Position numbers and translations under genes: made by a program
Part shown: piece by piece, positions 17,109-26,100 of the stretch
Layout: every line of letters starts with the position of its first letter
Position numbering within the stretch: the stretch's first letter is position 1
The notes under the pieces: generated by a model
Seen by the model: the letters and a program-made list of their open reading frames with translations, nothing else
Database searches by the model: none
What the model was told of the DNA's origin: nothing
NCBI GenBank assembly: GCA_937123825.1
Contig: CAKZKQ010000723.1
Coordinates: forward strand, 1 to 47,838
Direction: 5' to 3'
Source: an uncultured Pseudomonadota bacterium
GTDB taxonomy: Bacteria > Myxococcota_A > Bradymonadia > Bradymonadales > GCA-2716585
DNA length: 47,838 bases

Positions 17109-18355
17109 CCACCACCGCCCAAATGCTCTGGACCGCTCTGCGGGAGGTCCTCCACGACGCGCCCTCTGTGTCGTCTTGGACGGCGCTGAACCAGATCATC
17201 GCCTCATGGCCAGCGGCCGACAAAGAGGCCGCGATCGACTACGCCCTGGGGCACCTGGAGCGCTGGCCGGACTGGCTTCGCAGCGCCACCCACATCGACG
17301 CCGAAGACAACCCCCTGGCCAGGCACCTGAACCTGGGCTGGATGGGACCCTCGGCGCCCAACCCCACCGACACCGGACCGCGCCGGATTCTCCTTTACTC
17401 GGACCACATCAACGCCCTGACGATTTCAGGCATGGAGGCCTGGCAGGCGCTCCTGGAGTTGGGGCCGCTGCCCAAGATCCGCTCGCTGTGCTTGATGGGC
17501 GTGGAGCCAGAAGACCTTGAAAAGGCAGACACCGCCTCGAACCCCTGGGAGGCGCTGCGCCGCGCGCTGCCTTCGATGGAGCACTTTGTCTGGGTCGGCG
17601 CGGTCTTGGAGCAAGACATCGATCTTCGCCCATTGGGACCGCTGCGCACCTTGCGTCTGGTGGGCGTTGAGCTTTCGTATTACGAGCAAATCATAGCGGT
17701 CCCCGACGGCCTGGAAGCACTGGAGCTAAGCGGTTGCGACAACGCCATCCCCCTTGAACACATCCTTGATGAGTTGGATACAACCTCGGTCGCGTCGCTA
17801 ACGCTGCGCAGCAACCCTCTGAACACCGCCTGCGTTGAAGCCGCGCTGGACATCCCAGGGCTCAAACACCTTGATTTGACCCACAGCACGCTCGACAGCG
17901 CCGCCTTGGAGATGCTCCAAAGCCTTGACGACACCCACCCCACCTGGACCCACGCCCCGTCACTGCCCACACACCTGATGGGCACCTACGAATACGACGA
18001 GCGCGGCGGTGGATGGGGCGGCGAAGGCTCCGAGTTGGAGATTCACCCAGGCGAAGACGGCGCGCTGGCGTTCCAATACCACTGGTCGGGGTGGTGGGCA
18101 GACAGCATGGGCGGCGACAGCGACAGACACGAGATCACAGGGTTGGTCTACGTCTTTGACGAACGCCACCTCCTGCTGGCGGTCCACGGTGAAAACAGCC
18201 ACTTCTACGATCTCGACAGCTTCCCCTACGTCGTCCTCGACAACGATCTGCGGGGTTGCTCCGTCATGAGCGATCGGGCCTCCCCCAACGGCAACTACGA
18301 AGGGCCCTTCAACCTCGACCTGATGAAACAATCCTCCCCAAAGAGTTCAAACTGA
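17105..18355 (+). CDS. Leucine-rich-repeat-like cytoplasmic protein, function unknown
   Basis: About 416 residues from the ATG at 17105, whose ATGA overlaps the rnhA stop. The N-terminal 60 residues are helical ('MLWTALREVLHDAP', 'AIDYALGHLERWPDWL'). The middle (about 130-290) has LRR-like strands: 'LPKIRSLCLMGVE', 'LGPLRTLRLVGVEL', 'GLEALELSGC', 'SVASLTLRSNPL' and 'GLKHLDLTHSTL'. The C-terminal 110 residues form a different beta domain rich in W, G and D ('YEYDERGGGWGGEGSELEI', 'WSGWWADSMGGD'). No signal peptide. It may be a protein-binding scaffold. Its 3' end overlaps the convergent gene by 9 nt. Confidence 0.75.
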   Translation: MTTTAQMLWTALREVLHDAPSVSSWTALNQIIASWPAADKEAAIDYALGHLERWPDWLRSATHIDAEDNPLARHLNLGWMGPSAPNPTDTGPRRILLYSDHINALTISGMEAWQALLELGPLPKIRSLCLMGVEPEDLEKADTASNPWEALRRALPSMEHFVWVGAVLEQDIDLRPLGPLRTLRLVGVELSYYEQIIAVPDGLEALELSGCDNAIPLEHILDELDTTSVASLTLRSNPLNTACVEAALDIPGLKHLDLTHSTLDSAALEMLQSLDDTHPTWTHAPSLPTHLMGTYEYDERGGGWGGEGSELEIHPGEDGALAFQYHWSGWWADSMGGDSDRHEITGLVYVFDERHLLLAVHGENSHFYDLDSFPYVVLDNDLRGCSVMSDRASPNGNYEGPFNLDLMKQSSPKSSN

Positions 18356-19195
18356 GGGCGTGGCGCCCATCGATCCCATCCGTTTCAAAAAGCCCGTGAT
18401 GTCCCGGCGATCCCGAAAGAGCTTCCAAGACCAGTAGGACACCTCGTGGATGTCATAATCGCGCACGGTGTCGAGCGACACGCGCAGCGCATCCACACCG
18501 GTGGGTGAGGGTTTGGGGAACTTTTGAAAGCCCGCCATCAGGCCGCAACGCACGTTGGAGAGGACTCCATCACCGATCAGCGGCAACCATTGCTCCAGGG
18601 AGTGCGTTTGTGTACGCCCGGGGCGAAAGAGGTGGTGATGGGTCCAGGCCTTGTTCTTCTGGTACTGCGAGTAGGCCTGAGGACGCCCCTCGACCGGGCG
18701 GACCTGCGCCAGCGCCTCCATCAGCGCCATGTCCTGGGGTCGGATGCCCGCCACCGGCGGAATGGCCGTCACCGCCAGCCTGCCGGGCAGCGCCGTCAAC
18801 TGCATCAGCATCTCGGCCATGTACTGGCCCATGATCTCCCCATTGGGCCCCCAACCGGCGTCGTCGTACTTGCCCTCGGCGTCAAACTCGATCCCATCCG
18901 GGGTCGCCTCAAGCAAGAGCCCCTCCAGCGCGGCCACCTGCTCTTCGATGGCCATGTCCGTGGCCACGATCCAAAACGACCACCAAACCTCCAGGCCCAG
19001 ATCGCGCAGCGCCTCCGTGGCCAGCGCCAGCGTGGCCGCGTCCCAGCGCGGCAGATGCAAGGGCTCTACCCCGGCGTTGAGCACAATGGTGGCGCAGTGA
19101 ACCCCCGCCTGCGCAATCTTGGTGGCCCAGGCCTGAACCTGGGGCATTTGGGGCGGCAAACCATCAATCCAGGCCCCGATCGATAACGAACTCAT
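18347..19195 (-). CDS. Uncharacterised TIM-barrel-like protein
   Basis: 282 residues without a signal peptide. Alternating strands and helices suggest a (beta/alpha) barrel: 'LSIGAWIDGLP', 'VHCATIVLNAG', 'LEVWWSFWIVATDMAIEEQ', 'DGIEFDAEGKYDDAGWGPNGE', 'RLAVTAIPP', 'CGLMAGFQKF' and 'EVSYWSWKLF'. The acidic 'DGIEFDAEG' at a strand end resembles the acidic pair in glycosidase-like phage or secreted hydrolases, but I cannot assign a family. It overlaps the convergent LRR-like gene by 9 nt and is divergent from the cysteine-rich lipoprotein genes. Confidence 0.65.
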   Translation of the reverse strand: MSSLSIGAWIDGLPPQMPQVQAWATKIAQAGVHCATIVLNAGVEPLHLPRWDAATLALATEALRDLGLEVWWSFWIVATDMAIEEQVAALEGLLLEATPDGIEFDAEGKYDDAGWGPNGEIMGQYMAEMLMQLTALPGRLAVTAIPPVAGIRPQDMALMEALAQVRPVEGRPQAYSQYQKNKAWTHHHLFRPGRTQTHSLEQWLPLIGDGVLSNVRCGLMAGFQKFPKPSPTGVDALRVSLDTVRDYDIHEVSYWSWKLFRDRRDITGFLKRMGSMGATPSV

Positions 19196-19307
19196 GGCAC
19201 ATCACCTCGGCTCTCTTGTGTGGAGCCCAAGGATAACACCTACAGGAGCGATCTGTCGTGGGGGTTGGTGGCGTACAGATAGATGGGAGGGGGGAAAATG
19301 CGCACAC

Positions 19308-19344
19308 CGTCCACAGCCGCAGACTCAATCTGCGGCTGTGGACG
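19308..19344. promoter_or_regulatory. 16-bp perfect inverted repeat
   Basis: CGTCCACAGCCGCAGA (19308-19323) pairs perfectly with 19329-19344 around the loop CTCAA. There is no following T-run, so a classical terminator is unlikely in either direction. It sits between divergent genes, where an operator or a mobile-element remnant would be expected. Confidence 0.6.
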
Positions 19345-19441
19345 ACGTTTCTGGAACTCTGGACCAGGTCTGGGATAGACAGCGTCCCAAAAATGCACGC
19401 CGCTGAAATATAGAAGCAAGTTGCGGGCCAACTGTGATGTG

Positions 19442-19471
19442 TTCGCATTTCTATCAGCAGACGTATATAGT
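19442..19471 (+). promoter_or_regulatory. Candidate sigma-70 promoter for the Cys-rich lipoprotein pair
   Basis: TTCGCA (19442-19447) and TATAGT (19466-19471) are separated by 18 nt. The -10 matches 5 of 6 bases and the -35 matches 4 of 6. The predicted leader to the ATG at 19593 is about 115 nt. Confidence 0.35.
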
Positions 19472-19592
19472 GATGGGGCTGGTGTGAAAGATGGGGCGCA
19501 AAACGCCTGGGCTCGCCGGTTGTGCGGTCTGTGTCAGCATATGGACCCACAACAAGCGCTTGCCAGTGAACACGCAAAAAAGAGGTTGATGG

Positions 19593-20558
19593 ATGGCGAC
19601 AGGACGGATTTTGTGGGGCGCTGTGCTTTTTACGGCGCTGCTTGTCGGGTGCAACGAGACCGTCGAGGTCGGGGACGGAAACCCCGGCGACGACACCACA
19701 CCCAACAATCAGGATTCTCCCAACAACCAGGACACGCCCAACAACCAGGACGCCCCAAACAATCAGGCCCCACCCATGGGCGAAGGCCTGTGCAACAACG
19801 GACAAGCGCTGGTGGACGACGATCTGGACGGCTTTGGTACGGACGGAGACTCGGTGCCCTGCACGCCCGGCGACGAGCTTGAGGGTGGCACCACCAACAC
19901 CGGCGGCGACTGCGGCCCTGGTGATCCGCTGCGCCACCCCGACGCCGAGGGGATCTGCGGCGACTGGGTCGATGACGACTGTGACGGCTCTGACGAAGCC
20001 TGCCCCACCTCCCAGCCCACCGTCGAGGTCCCCGAGTGGGACTGCACCGGCGAGGCCCCCAGCAGCGTCTACGCCTGGGCGCGCTTTGAGAGTGGCGGCG
20101 GCTTCTTTCAGGACGGCGGGTGCTTCTTCTTCTTTGAAGGCGCGCCCGGCGAGTTCTACGTCAAACGCAATGTGGAGCGCGTCAACCAGGACCCCGGGTG
20201 CGAGACCCGCAACGGCTGCGTCTGCCCCAGCCTCAACAACCGTCCCAGTTACGATCGCCGGATGTACGCCTTCACCTCGCGGCCCGACTTTGAGTCTTGC
20301 CCCGAGATCTCCATCCGCGACCACGCCGGCGAGGAACAGCCCGTCTCCAACGAGTGCCGCAAGTATCTTTACCAGATGCACGGCTACGACATCCCCTACA
20401 GCTTCATCGCGGGCTCCGAGCAGTCCCTGCGCCAGCGCCTGGAGGCCTTTGACACCGTCGAGATCGCCTGCGTGGAAGACGCGCCGCACTCGTACCTGCC
20501 CTTCCAGTCGCTCATCAACGCCACCGTCGAACTCAACCCCGGCTTTGCCCCGCGCTGA
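19593..20558 (+). CDS. Lipoprotein with MopE-type metal-binding motif and conserved Cys/aromatic C-terminal module
   Basis: A 321-residue lipoprotein. A signal peptide ends in the lipobox LLVGC (Cys20), followed by NETVEVG and four 'PNNQD' type repeats as linker. Residues about 70-139 contain the putative metal-binding motif seen in MopE-like proteins ('DDDLDGFGTDGD', 'GGDCGPGDPLRHPDA', 'CGDWVDDDCDGSDE'), with Asp ligands suited to calcium. The last 180 residues form a compact module with many Cys and aromatic residues ('VYAWARFE', 'GGCFFFFEGAPGEFYVKRN', 'GCVCPSLNNRPSYDRRMYAF', 'IRDHAGEEQPVSNECRKYLYQMH'). That module is repeated in the next gene. GAGG at 19582-19585 supports the start. The role is unknown. 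Confidence 0.8.
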   Translation: MATGRILWGAVLFTALLVGCNETVEVGDGNPGDDTTPNNQDSPNNQDTPNNQDAPNNQAPPMGEGLCNNGQALVDDDLDGFGTDGDSVPCTPGDELEGGTTNTGGDCGPGDPLRHPDAEGICGDWVDDDCDGSDEACPTSQPTVEVPEWDCTGEAPSSVYAWARFESGGGFFQDGGCFFFFEGAPGEFYVKRNVERVNQDPGCETRNGCVCPSLNNRPSYDRRMYAFTSRPDFESCPEISIRDHAGEEQPVSNECRKYLYQMHGYDIPYSFIAGSEQSLRQRLEAFDTVEIACVEDAPHSYLPFQSLINATVELNPGFAPR

Positions 20559-20582
20559 GCGGCCACCAAGGAGTCCCACACC

Positions 20583-22508
20583 ATGTTCCACGCTCTGCGC
20601 CCCATCGCCGTGCCTGTCGCGGCGGCGCTGCTGGTCCTGGCTGCGGCGGCCGGCAACGAAACCGTTGAGGTCGGCACCAAGGACAACACCACGCCCAACA
20701 ACCAGGTGGGCAACAACGATCCGTTGCCCAACAACGATCAGCCCAACAACGACGACAACAACCAACCCAACAACGACACCCCCAACAATCAGCCCAACAA
20801 CGAGCCCGCATGCACCGACGAAGGCTGCGGCGAGGGCATGATCTGTGAAGGCGACGTCTGCGTGGAGGGTTGCCGCGACACCGACGGCTGCCCGGACGGC
20901 ACCATCTGCGATGAGGGCCAGTGCAAAGAGTGCACCGGCGACGACGACTGCACGCTGGGCACCATCTGCGAAGACACCCAGTGCGTGGACGGCTGCCGCG
21001 ACGACGACGGCTGCATGCCGGGGCTCATCTGTGAAGGCGAGGCCTGCGTCGCCGGTTGCCGCGACGACGAAGGCTGCATGCCCGGCCAGATCTGCCAGGA
21101 TGAGGCCTGCGTCGAAGGTTGCCGCGACGACGCCGCCTGCCCCATGGGTCAGATCTGCGAAGGTGAAACCTGCGCCGACGGCTGCCGCGACGACGCCGGG
21201 TGCGGCGAAGGACTGATCTGCCAGGATGAAGCCTGCGTGGAAGGCTGCCGCGAAGACGCCGCCTGCCCCGAAGGGCAGCTTTGCCTGGACGAGGCCTGCA
21301 TCTTTGAGGGCATCGGCTGCCGCGGCGACGACGACTGCGGCCCTGGCGACGAGTGCGACCTGGACAGCCAGCGCTGCGTCCCCGCCACGCCGGACTGCGT
21401 GGCCGATGACAACGAACCCAACGACGTCCCAGCAGAGGCCACCGCGCTGACCGCTGGCGACTTCGCTGGCCTGACCCTCTGCCCCCAGGACATCGACACC
21501 TTTGCCTTTGATCTCAACGCTGGGGAAGTTTTGGACGTCGAGGTGGTGTTCAACCGCCAGGGCGCTGAGATCAGCATCGATCTTGGCGGCCAAAGCGCCA
21601 CCGAAAACGACAACGGCGCCTCCGCCACCTTCACCGCCCAAGAGGCCGGACAGGTCCTGATGGAGCTCAGCACCGCAGACCCCGACGCGCGCCAGACCTA
21701 CGCGCTGACCAGCACCACCACCGAGCCCCAGCTCTGCGTGGACACCACCGTCTACCGCGACATCGACATGGACGGCTTTGGCGACGACAACAGCACCATC
21801 CTGGAGTGCCTCGAAGAGGACCAGTTGCCCAGCGAAGGCTTTGTCCGTCAGGGTCAGGACTGCGGCCCAGGCGACGCCCTGCGCCACCCCGACGCCCCCG
21901 AAATCTGCGGCGACTGGGTCGATGACAACTGCGACGGCTCCGACGCCGCCTGCCCCACCACGCGCCCCGGCCTCAACGTCCCCGATTGGAACTGCACCGG
22001 CGATGCCCCCAGCAACGTCTACGCCTGGGCCAGGTTTGAAGACGGTGAGGGCTATTTCCAGGACGGCGGGTGCTTCTTCTTCTTTGAAGGGGCACCGGGC
22101 GAGTTCTACGTCAAGCGCAACATCGAGCGCGTCAGCCAGGACCCCAACTGCGAGCGACAGCGAGGATGCGTCTGCCCCAGCCTCAACGGCTGGCCCAGCT
22201 ACGACCGCCGCATGTACGCCTTCACCTCATTGCCGGACCTGGACAACTGCGAAGAGATCTCCATCCGCGACCACGCCGGCGAAGAGCAGCCCGTCTCCAA
22301 CGGATGCCGCAAGTATCTCTACCAGATGCACTTCTACGACATCCCCTTTAGTTTCATCGCCGCCGACCTGGAGACGCTCCAGCAGCGCCTGACTCTGCAC
22401 AGCACCATCGAGATCGCCTGTGTTGAAGACGCGCCGCACCGGAACCTGCCCTTCCAGTCGCTCATTGACACCACCGTCGAGTTCAACCCCGACTTTGTGC
22501 GCCAGTGA
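20583..22508 (+). CDS. Secreted cysteine-rich paralogue with pre-peptidase-like domain; lipobox cysteine replaced by glycine
   Basis: 641 residues, AAGGAG ribosome site. The signal region ends LAAAAGNETVEVG; the preceding gene has GCNETVEVG here, so its lipobox Cys is Gly24 (codon GGC at 20652-20654 against TGC). It is therefore probably cleaved by signal peptidase I and released. An N/P/D linker (about 31-75) is followed by about nine cysteine repeats of 20 residues (77-267; 'GCRDD..C..G.IC....CV'). A domain beginning 'DNEPNDVPAEATAL' and 'DIDTFAFDLNAGE' (about 275-378) resembles bacterial pre-peptidase C-terminal (PPC) domains. A MopE-type motif (about 390-457) and the same Cys/aromatic module as the upstream gene (about 465-641) complete it. 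It is 24 nt after its paralogue, in one operon. Confidence 0.8.
   Translation: MFHALRPIAVPVAAALLVLAAAAGNETVEVGTKDNTTPNNQVGNNDPLPNNDQPNNDDNNQPNNDTPNNQPNNEPACTDEGCGEGMICEGDVCVEGCRDTDGCPDGTICDEGQCKECTGDDDCTLGTICEDTQCVDGCRDDDGCMPGLICEGEACVAGCRDDEGCMPGQICQDEACVEGCRDDAACPMGQICEGETCADGCRDDAGCGEGLICQDEACVEGCREDAACPEGQLCLDEACIFEGIGCRGDDDCGPGDECDLDSQRCVPATPDCVADDNEPNDVPAEATALTAGDFAGLTLCPQDIDTFAFDLNAGEVLDVEVVFNRQGAEISIDLGGQSATENDNGASATFTAQEAGQVLMELSTADPDARQTYALTSTTTEPQLCVDTTVYRDIDMDGFGDDNSTILECLEEDQLPSEGFVRQGQDCGPGDALRHPDAPEICGDWVDDNCDGSDAACPTTRPGLNVPDWNCTGDAPSNVYAWARFEDGEGYFQDGGCFFFFEGAPGEFYVKRNIERVSQDPNCERQRGCVCPSLNGWPSYDRRMYAFTSLPDLDNCEEISIRDHAGEEQPVSNGCRKYLYQMHFYDIPFSFIAADLETLQQRLTLHSTIEIACVEDAPHRNLPFQSLIDTTVEFNPDFVRQ
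20811..21383 (+). repeat. Coding repeats of about 60 bp (Cys-rich)
   Basis: About nine imperfect 60-bp units encode 'GCRDD..C..G.IC....CV' (residues 77-267 of the 641-residue protein). The strings 'GGCTGCCGCGACGACG' and 'GGTTGCCGCGACGACG' recur. The repeat is coding, not CRISPR-like. Confidence 0.8.
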
Positions 22509-22540
22509 CGTCGGCGCTTAGACCATAAGGATCGCCCCCC

Positions 22541-23005
22541 ATGCTGCGAAAGGCTCTGATTGCTCTGGTCGTGATCGCTGGTTTGATGGCCACCACCATC
22601 ATGGTCTCGGCCTCCATCTGGCCCACGATCAACCGGGTCGAGGCTGGCAAGACCATCGAGTACCCCGACATCCTGCCCAAGACCTACCAACTGGGCTACG
22701 ACCGGGTTTACGACGAGACGCTGGCCGCCGCCAAAGAGCAACCCAACTGGATGGTGACCATGGAAGACCGCGCTGCCGGCAAGGTCCAGGCCACCGCCAC
22801 CATGGATTTGACCGGCTGGACCCAGCAGATCGACATCACCGTCAAAAAACGCGGCCGCTTTGTCTCCAGGGTCTACATCAGCAGCGAAGGCAGCGACGCC
22901 CCCGGTGATCTGGGCCAGAACGCCCGCAACATCACCACCTACTACGAAGCCCTCGACCGCCGCCTGGGCGCCGCCAGCGTCGACGACAAAGGCGAAGACA
23001 AGTAA
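22541..23005 (+). CDS. DUF1499-like membrane-anchored protein
   Basis: 154 residues with a single N-terminal hydrophobic helix (about 6-27) that could be an anchor or an uncleaved signal. The following 100 residues fit DUF1499: 'YDRVYDETLAAAKEQPNWMVTMED', 'AGKVQATATMDLTGWTQQIDITV', 'SRVYISSEGSDAPGDLGQNARNI' and 'YYEAL'. The function of this family is unknown. It starts 32 nt after the 641-residue gene with AAGGA in front and is probably the last gene of that operon, because a palindrome follows immediately. Confidence 0.75.
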   Translation: MLRKALIALVVIAGLMATTIMVSASIWPTINRVEAGKTIEYPDILPKTYQLGYDRVYDETLAAAKEQPNWMVTMEDRAAGKVQATATMDLTGWTQQIDITVKKRGRFVSRVYISSEGSDAPGDLGQNARNITTYYEALDRRLGAASVDDKGEDK

Positions 23006-23051
23006 TACCAAAATGCAGACGTCCGACATCCTTTCATCTGCATTTTGGTAT
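23005..23051. terminator. 15-bp palindrome between convergent genes (TACCAAA type)
   Basis: ATACCAAAATGCAGA (23005-23019) pairs perfectly with 23037-23051 across a 17-nt loop, starting at the last base of the upstream gene. It is A/T-rich for this genome. Its TACCAAA...TTTGGTA ends match the element at 9425-9461. A bidirectional terminator or a dispersed palindrome is likely. Confidence 0.55.
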
Positions 23052-23107
23052 AACGCTCGCCTTCGCCCCTCCATCACCTCACCCAAGATCCATCGGTAAA
23101 GGCATCA

Positions 23108-23141
23108 ATGGGGGCTGCCGCCCCCTCATGCCCCCGCTTTT
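23108..23141. repeat. Dispersed G/C-rich intergenic repeat, copy A (inverted)
   Basis: The reverse complement of this stretch reads AAAAGCGGGGGCATGAGGGG, then GCGGCAGCCCCCAT. It matches 47735-47766 with one mismatch and a 2-nt length difference. A small GCGCC-TTC-GGCGC hairpin follows at 23143-23155. Confidence 0.7.
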
Positions 23142-23169
23142 GGCGCCTTCGGCGCACCAAAGACCCTCA

Positions 23170-26100
23170 TCAGCGCAGCGTGTACTCCAGAAACGCGCCG
23201 TGATCTTCCCAGGGCGTGTGCTCGGCGGGAATGGTCACCTTCCATTCGTTGGCGGGCTCGGCGTTGACCACGTGGCCCACCACGCGGATGTGGGCGGGAT
23301 CCCCCACCAGCGCCAGCGGCACTTTGATGGAGATCGTGTGCTGATCGGCGGCCAACCACCACTGCTGACCGGGCACCAGACGCGCGGCGCGCGACCACTG
23401 CCCCCCCTCACGGGCAAAAACACCGTTCCAGGGGCCTTCGGCCTGACCGTCGTCGCTCAATTGACGCACGGACAGGACGTGGGTGGCGTCAAATGGCAGG
23501 CGCGGGCTCAAATCGCTGTACTGAAGGCCCGCGCTGGTCTGAGGCTCGCCGGGCGGACCCACTGAGGCCTCCATATAAAGGTTGAACACCTTGTAGGGAT
23601 CTTCAAACGCCTCCGAAACCACCGTCACATAGAGGTGGTCGCGGTCCCAAGCCATCGCAAAGGCCTCCCAGGGTTGCAGCGGCACCCCTGGCACCACGCG
23701 CGCGTCTTGACCAAAGGCCCCCAAATCGTCCTCCCCGTCGAGTGCAATCAGGTCTCCACCGGCGTCGGGGCGAGCTTCGCCGCCCAGGGAGAGGAGCCGG
23801 GCGGTGGTGATGTTGGCGCGGTTGAAGACCCCGTCGCCTCCGCCAGAACCGGCGGTGTAGGGCTCAAAGTGGGCAAAGTAGGACATGTTGATGCCGTCCT
23901 CGATCCGCAACCGGTAGAGGCGCTCGGCGTCCAACTCGGCGCGCACAAAGGTCGAGTCCCCCCAACGCTCCCAGTCGCCCAGGTGGGGCATGGTGACCAC
24001 CTCTGAGGCGACCACCTGACCGCTGCGCACGTCCTCGACGCTGACGCGCTTGACGCTGGCGGTGATGCCGCTGTTGATCGGCCCTGCGCCGTTGCCGTGG
24101 ATGAGTTGAATCAGGTGGGGGCCGCTCCAACGCGGCTGAAAGCCCACCAACTCCAGGCTGTGCTCGGGGTCACCCCAGTCCACGTAGTGCGCCCGGCCCG
24201 CCGTCTGCCCCCAATAACCGCCGTTGACCTTGAAGTTGTGGATGTCAAAGTCCGTGATGCGCTCGGCGTCGCCTCCCCAGAAGCAGCTCGGGCGGCTGTG
24301 GTGGGAGTGGTTGCCCGAGGACTCAAAGACGGCCTCGACCGCGTAACAATGCGTGCGGGTCTCCAAATCGCCCGACTGGGGATCGCGCCAGGTGGGGCCA
24401 GCCTCACCGCTGGCCACGCGCTGGCCGTCGCGGTAGATGTTGAAGACCACGCCCTCTTCCCCGGCGCCATCAAAGGTCAACTCCAGGTTGCCGCCCACGG
24501 CCTGCACCGAGGTCAGGTTGGGCTCGCGCGGGGCAAAGAGCTTGCGAAAGTCGCCGTCGTTGGGGACCACCGTCGCAGACTGGGCGTCCTGAGGCGCGGC
24601 GCCAAAAGTGATCTCAAGAATTGAGCCGTCCATCAAACGATCGGCCGCCAAAAAGTCCTGCCCCACCTCCACACCGTCGAGCTTGACGGACTCAATCGGG
24701 TAGACACCGCCCTCGCCGTCGCCCACCTGCGGAGGCAGCACCAGCGCGATGTGAAGCCGCTTGCCCCGGTAGGAGAGGTTGCGCAGTTCGGCGCGCTCGG
24801 TCTGCCCCAGCCACGAGCGCCGCAACGCCGCCGTCACAAAGGGACGGGCGCGCAGACCTTCTTGGTTGGCCTCCACCCCAAAGATCCCCTGCACCACGGC
24901 CCCAATGTACCCCGCCACGCTCCAAAGCTGGCGGCGCGAGTTGATCACAGGGCCCGAAAACTCGCCGTCGTCCACCCAGGCCAGTTGGCTCAAGAACTCA
25001 AAGTTCTCCATGTTGGACAGATTCAGCGCCGCCCCGCGGACCAGGGACTCCAGGTCGAGGTCAAACACAGCGTCGTTGCCCACTTCGCGGGCCGCCAGCA
25101 GACCGTAGGCGGTCACAAAGGGCCAGTTGCCCCGGTTGTGGTAGATGGGGATGAGGGGCTGCTGGGGCCAGAGCACCGGCGGCCCCATTTGAGCATGGGG
25201 ATAGGCCGCCACCATGCGCTTGGCCTCCGAGTCCGGCACCACGCCTTGAAGCACCGCCAGCGATTGCCCCAAAAGGTCGTATTTATAGAGGACCGACGGG
25301 TCTAGATCGGTGTACTGCATCGTCGAGAGCATCCCGACATCGTCCAACCACAAGACCTCCATGATCGTCGCCGCCAGAGCGTCGGCGCGGGCCTGGTGCG
25401 CCTCGGCTTCCTGGGCCAGCCCCTTCTCACGGGCAAGCTCAGCGGCGACCTTCAAGAGGGTCTGGTGGCCCACGTTGGTCGACAGCGTCCGGGACATGCC
25501 AATGTGGACGGTGTCCTGGGCTGTCCATGAGGGGTAGCTCTGTTCGCGCCAGTCTAGAAAAGATTGTTCACCGCGATAAAGCCCCGAGTCGGGGTCGTAG
25601 GCCACGGCGCGATCTTGCTCAATGGTGTTGACCATCGCCTCATAGGCTTTGTCTCTAAACTGCGTGCGCTCGGGTTCGGGCAAGAACTTCAGCACCTCCC
25701 AGGCGCCGATGGCCCACACCACGCGGTCGGTGCTGATCGGCCAGGACCCTCCAGAGCCCGTGTCTTGAACAATCTGCAGCGGGCCGCCGCCTTTGGCCGC
25801 CGAGAGCTTGAAGTCCAGCGAGTTGCGCGCCCGAATCGGGTCGATCATCGCCAACCCCAGGTCCACAGCGTAAGCCGTGTCACGGGTCCAGACGTAATTC
25901 CACTTCTCGCCGGTCTCAAAGCACTCGCACGGCACCCCAGCGCCCTGGTTGAAGGCAAAATCTGAGATGGAGGACACGCTGGCCAGCCGCGTCTCTTCGA
26001 CCGCCATGGCAAAGAGGGCATCAAAGAGGGTGTGGCCGGTGCGCAAGAGCGGCTGACCGTCCTGCTCGGCAAAGCTGATGCGGCCCTGCTCGGGCAGATT

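Larger units (their letters stand above)
19196..19592. other. Divergent intergenic region, 397 nt
   Basis: This lies between the TIM-barrel-like gene (minus) and the cysteine-rich lipoprotein gene (plus). It holds a 37-nt near-perfect palindrome (19308-19344) and a candidate sigma-70 promoter (19442-19471). It is more A/T-rich than its surroundings. No credible gene is seen in it. Confidence 0.6.

Noticed and set aside
20811..21383. Regular 60-bp repeats suggesting a CRISPR array
   Set aside because: The repeats are in frame, imperfect and encode cysteine-rich units with no unique spacers.
19164..21887. 907-residue minus-strand open frame opposite the Cys-rich genes
   Set aside because: Val/Ala/Gly-rich low-complexity translation; both plus-strand genes have signals, ribosome sites and conserved modules.
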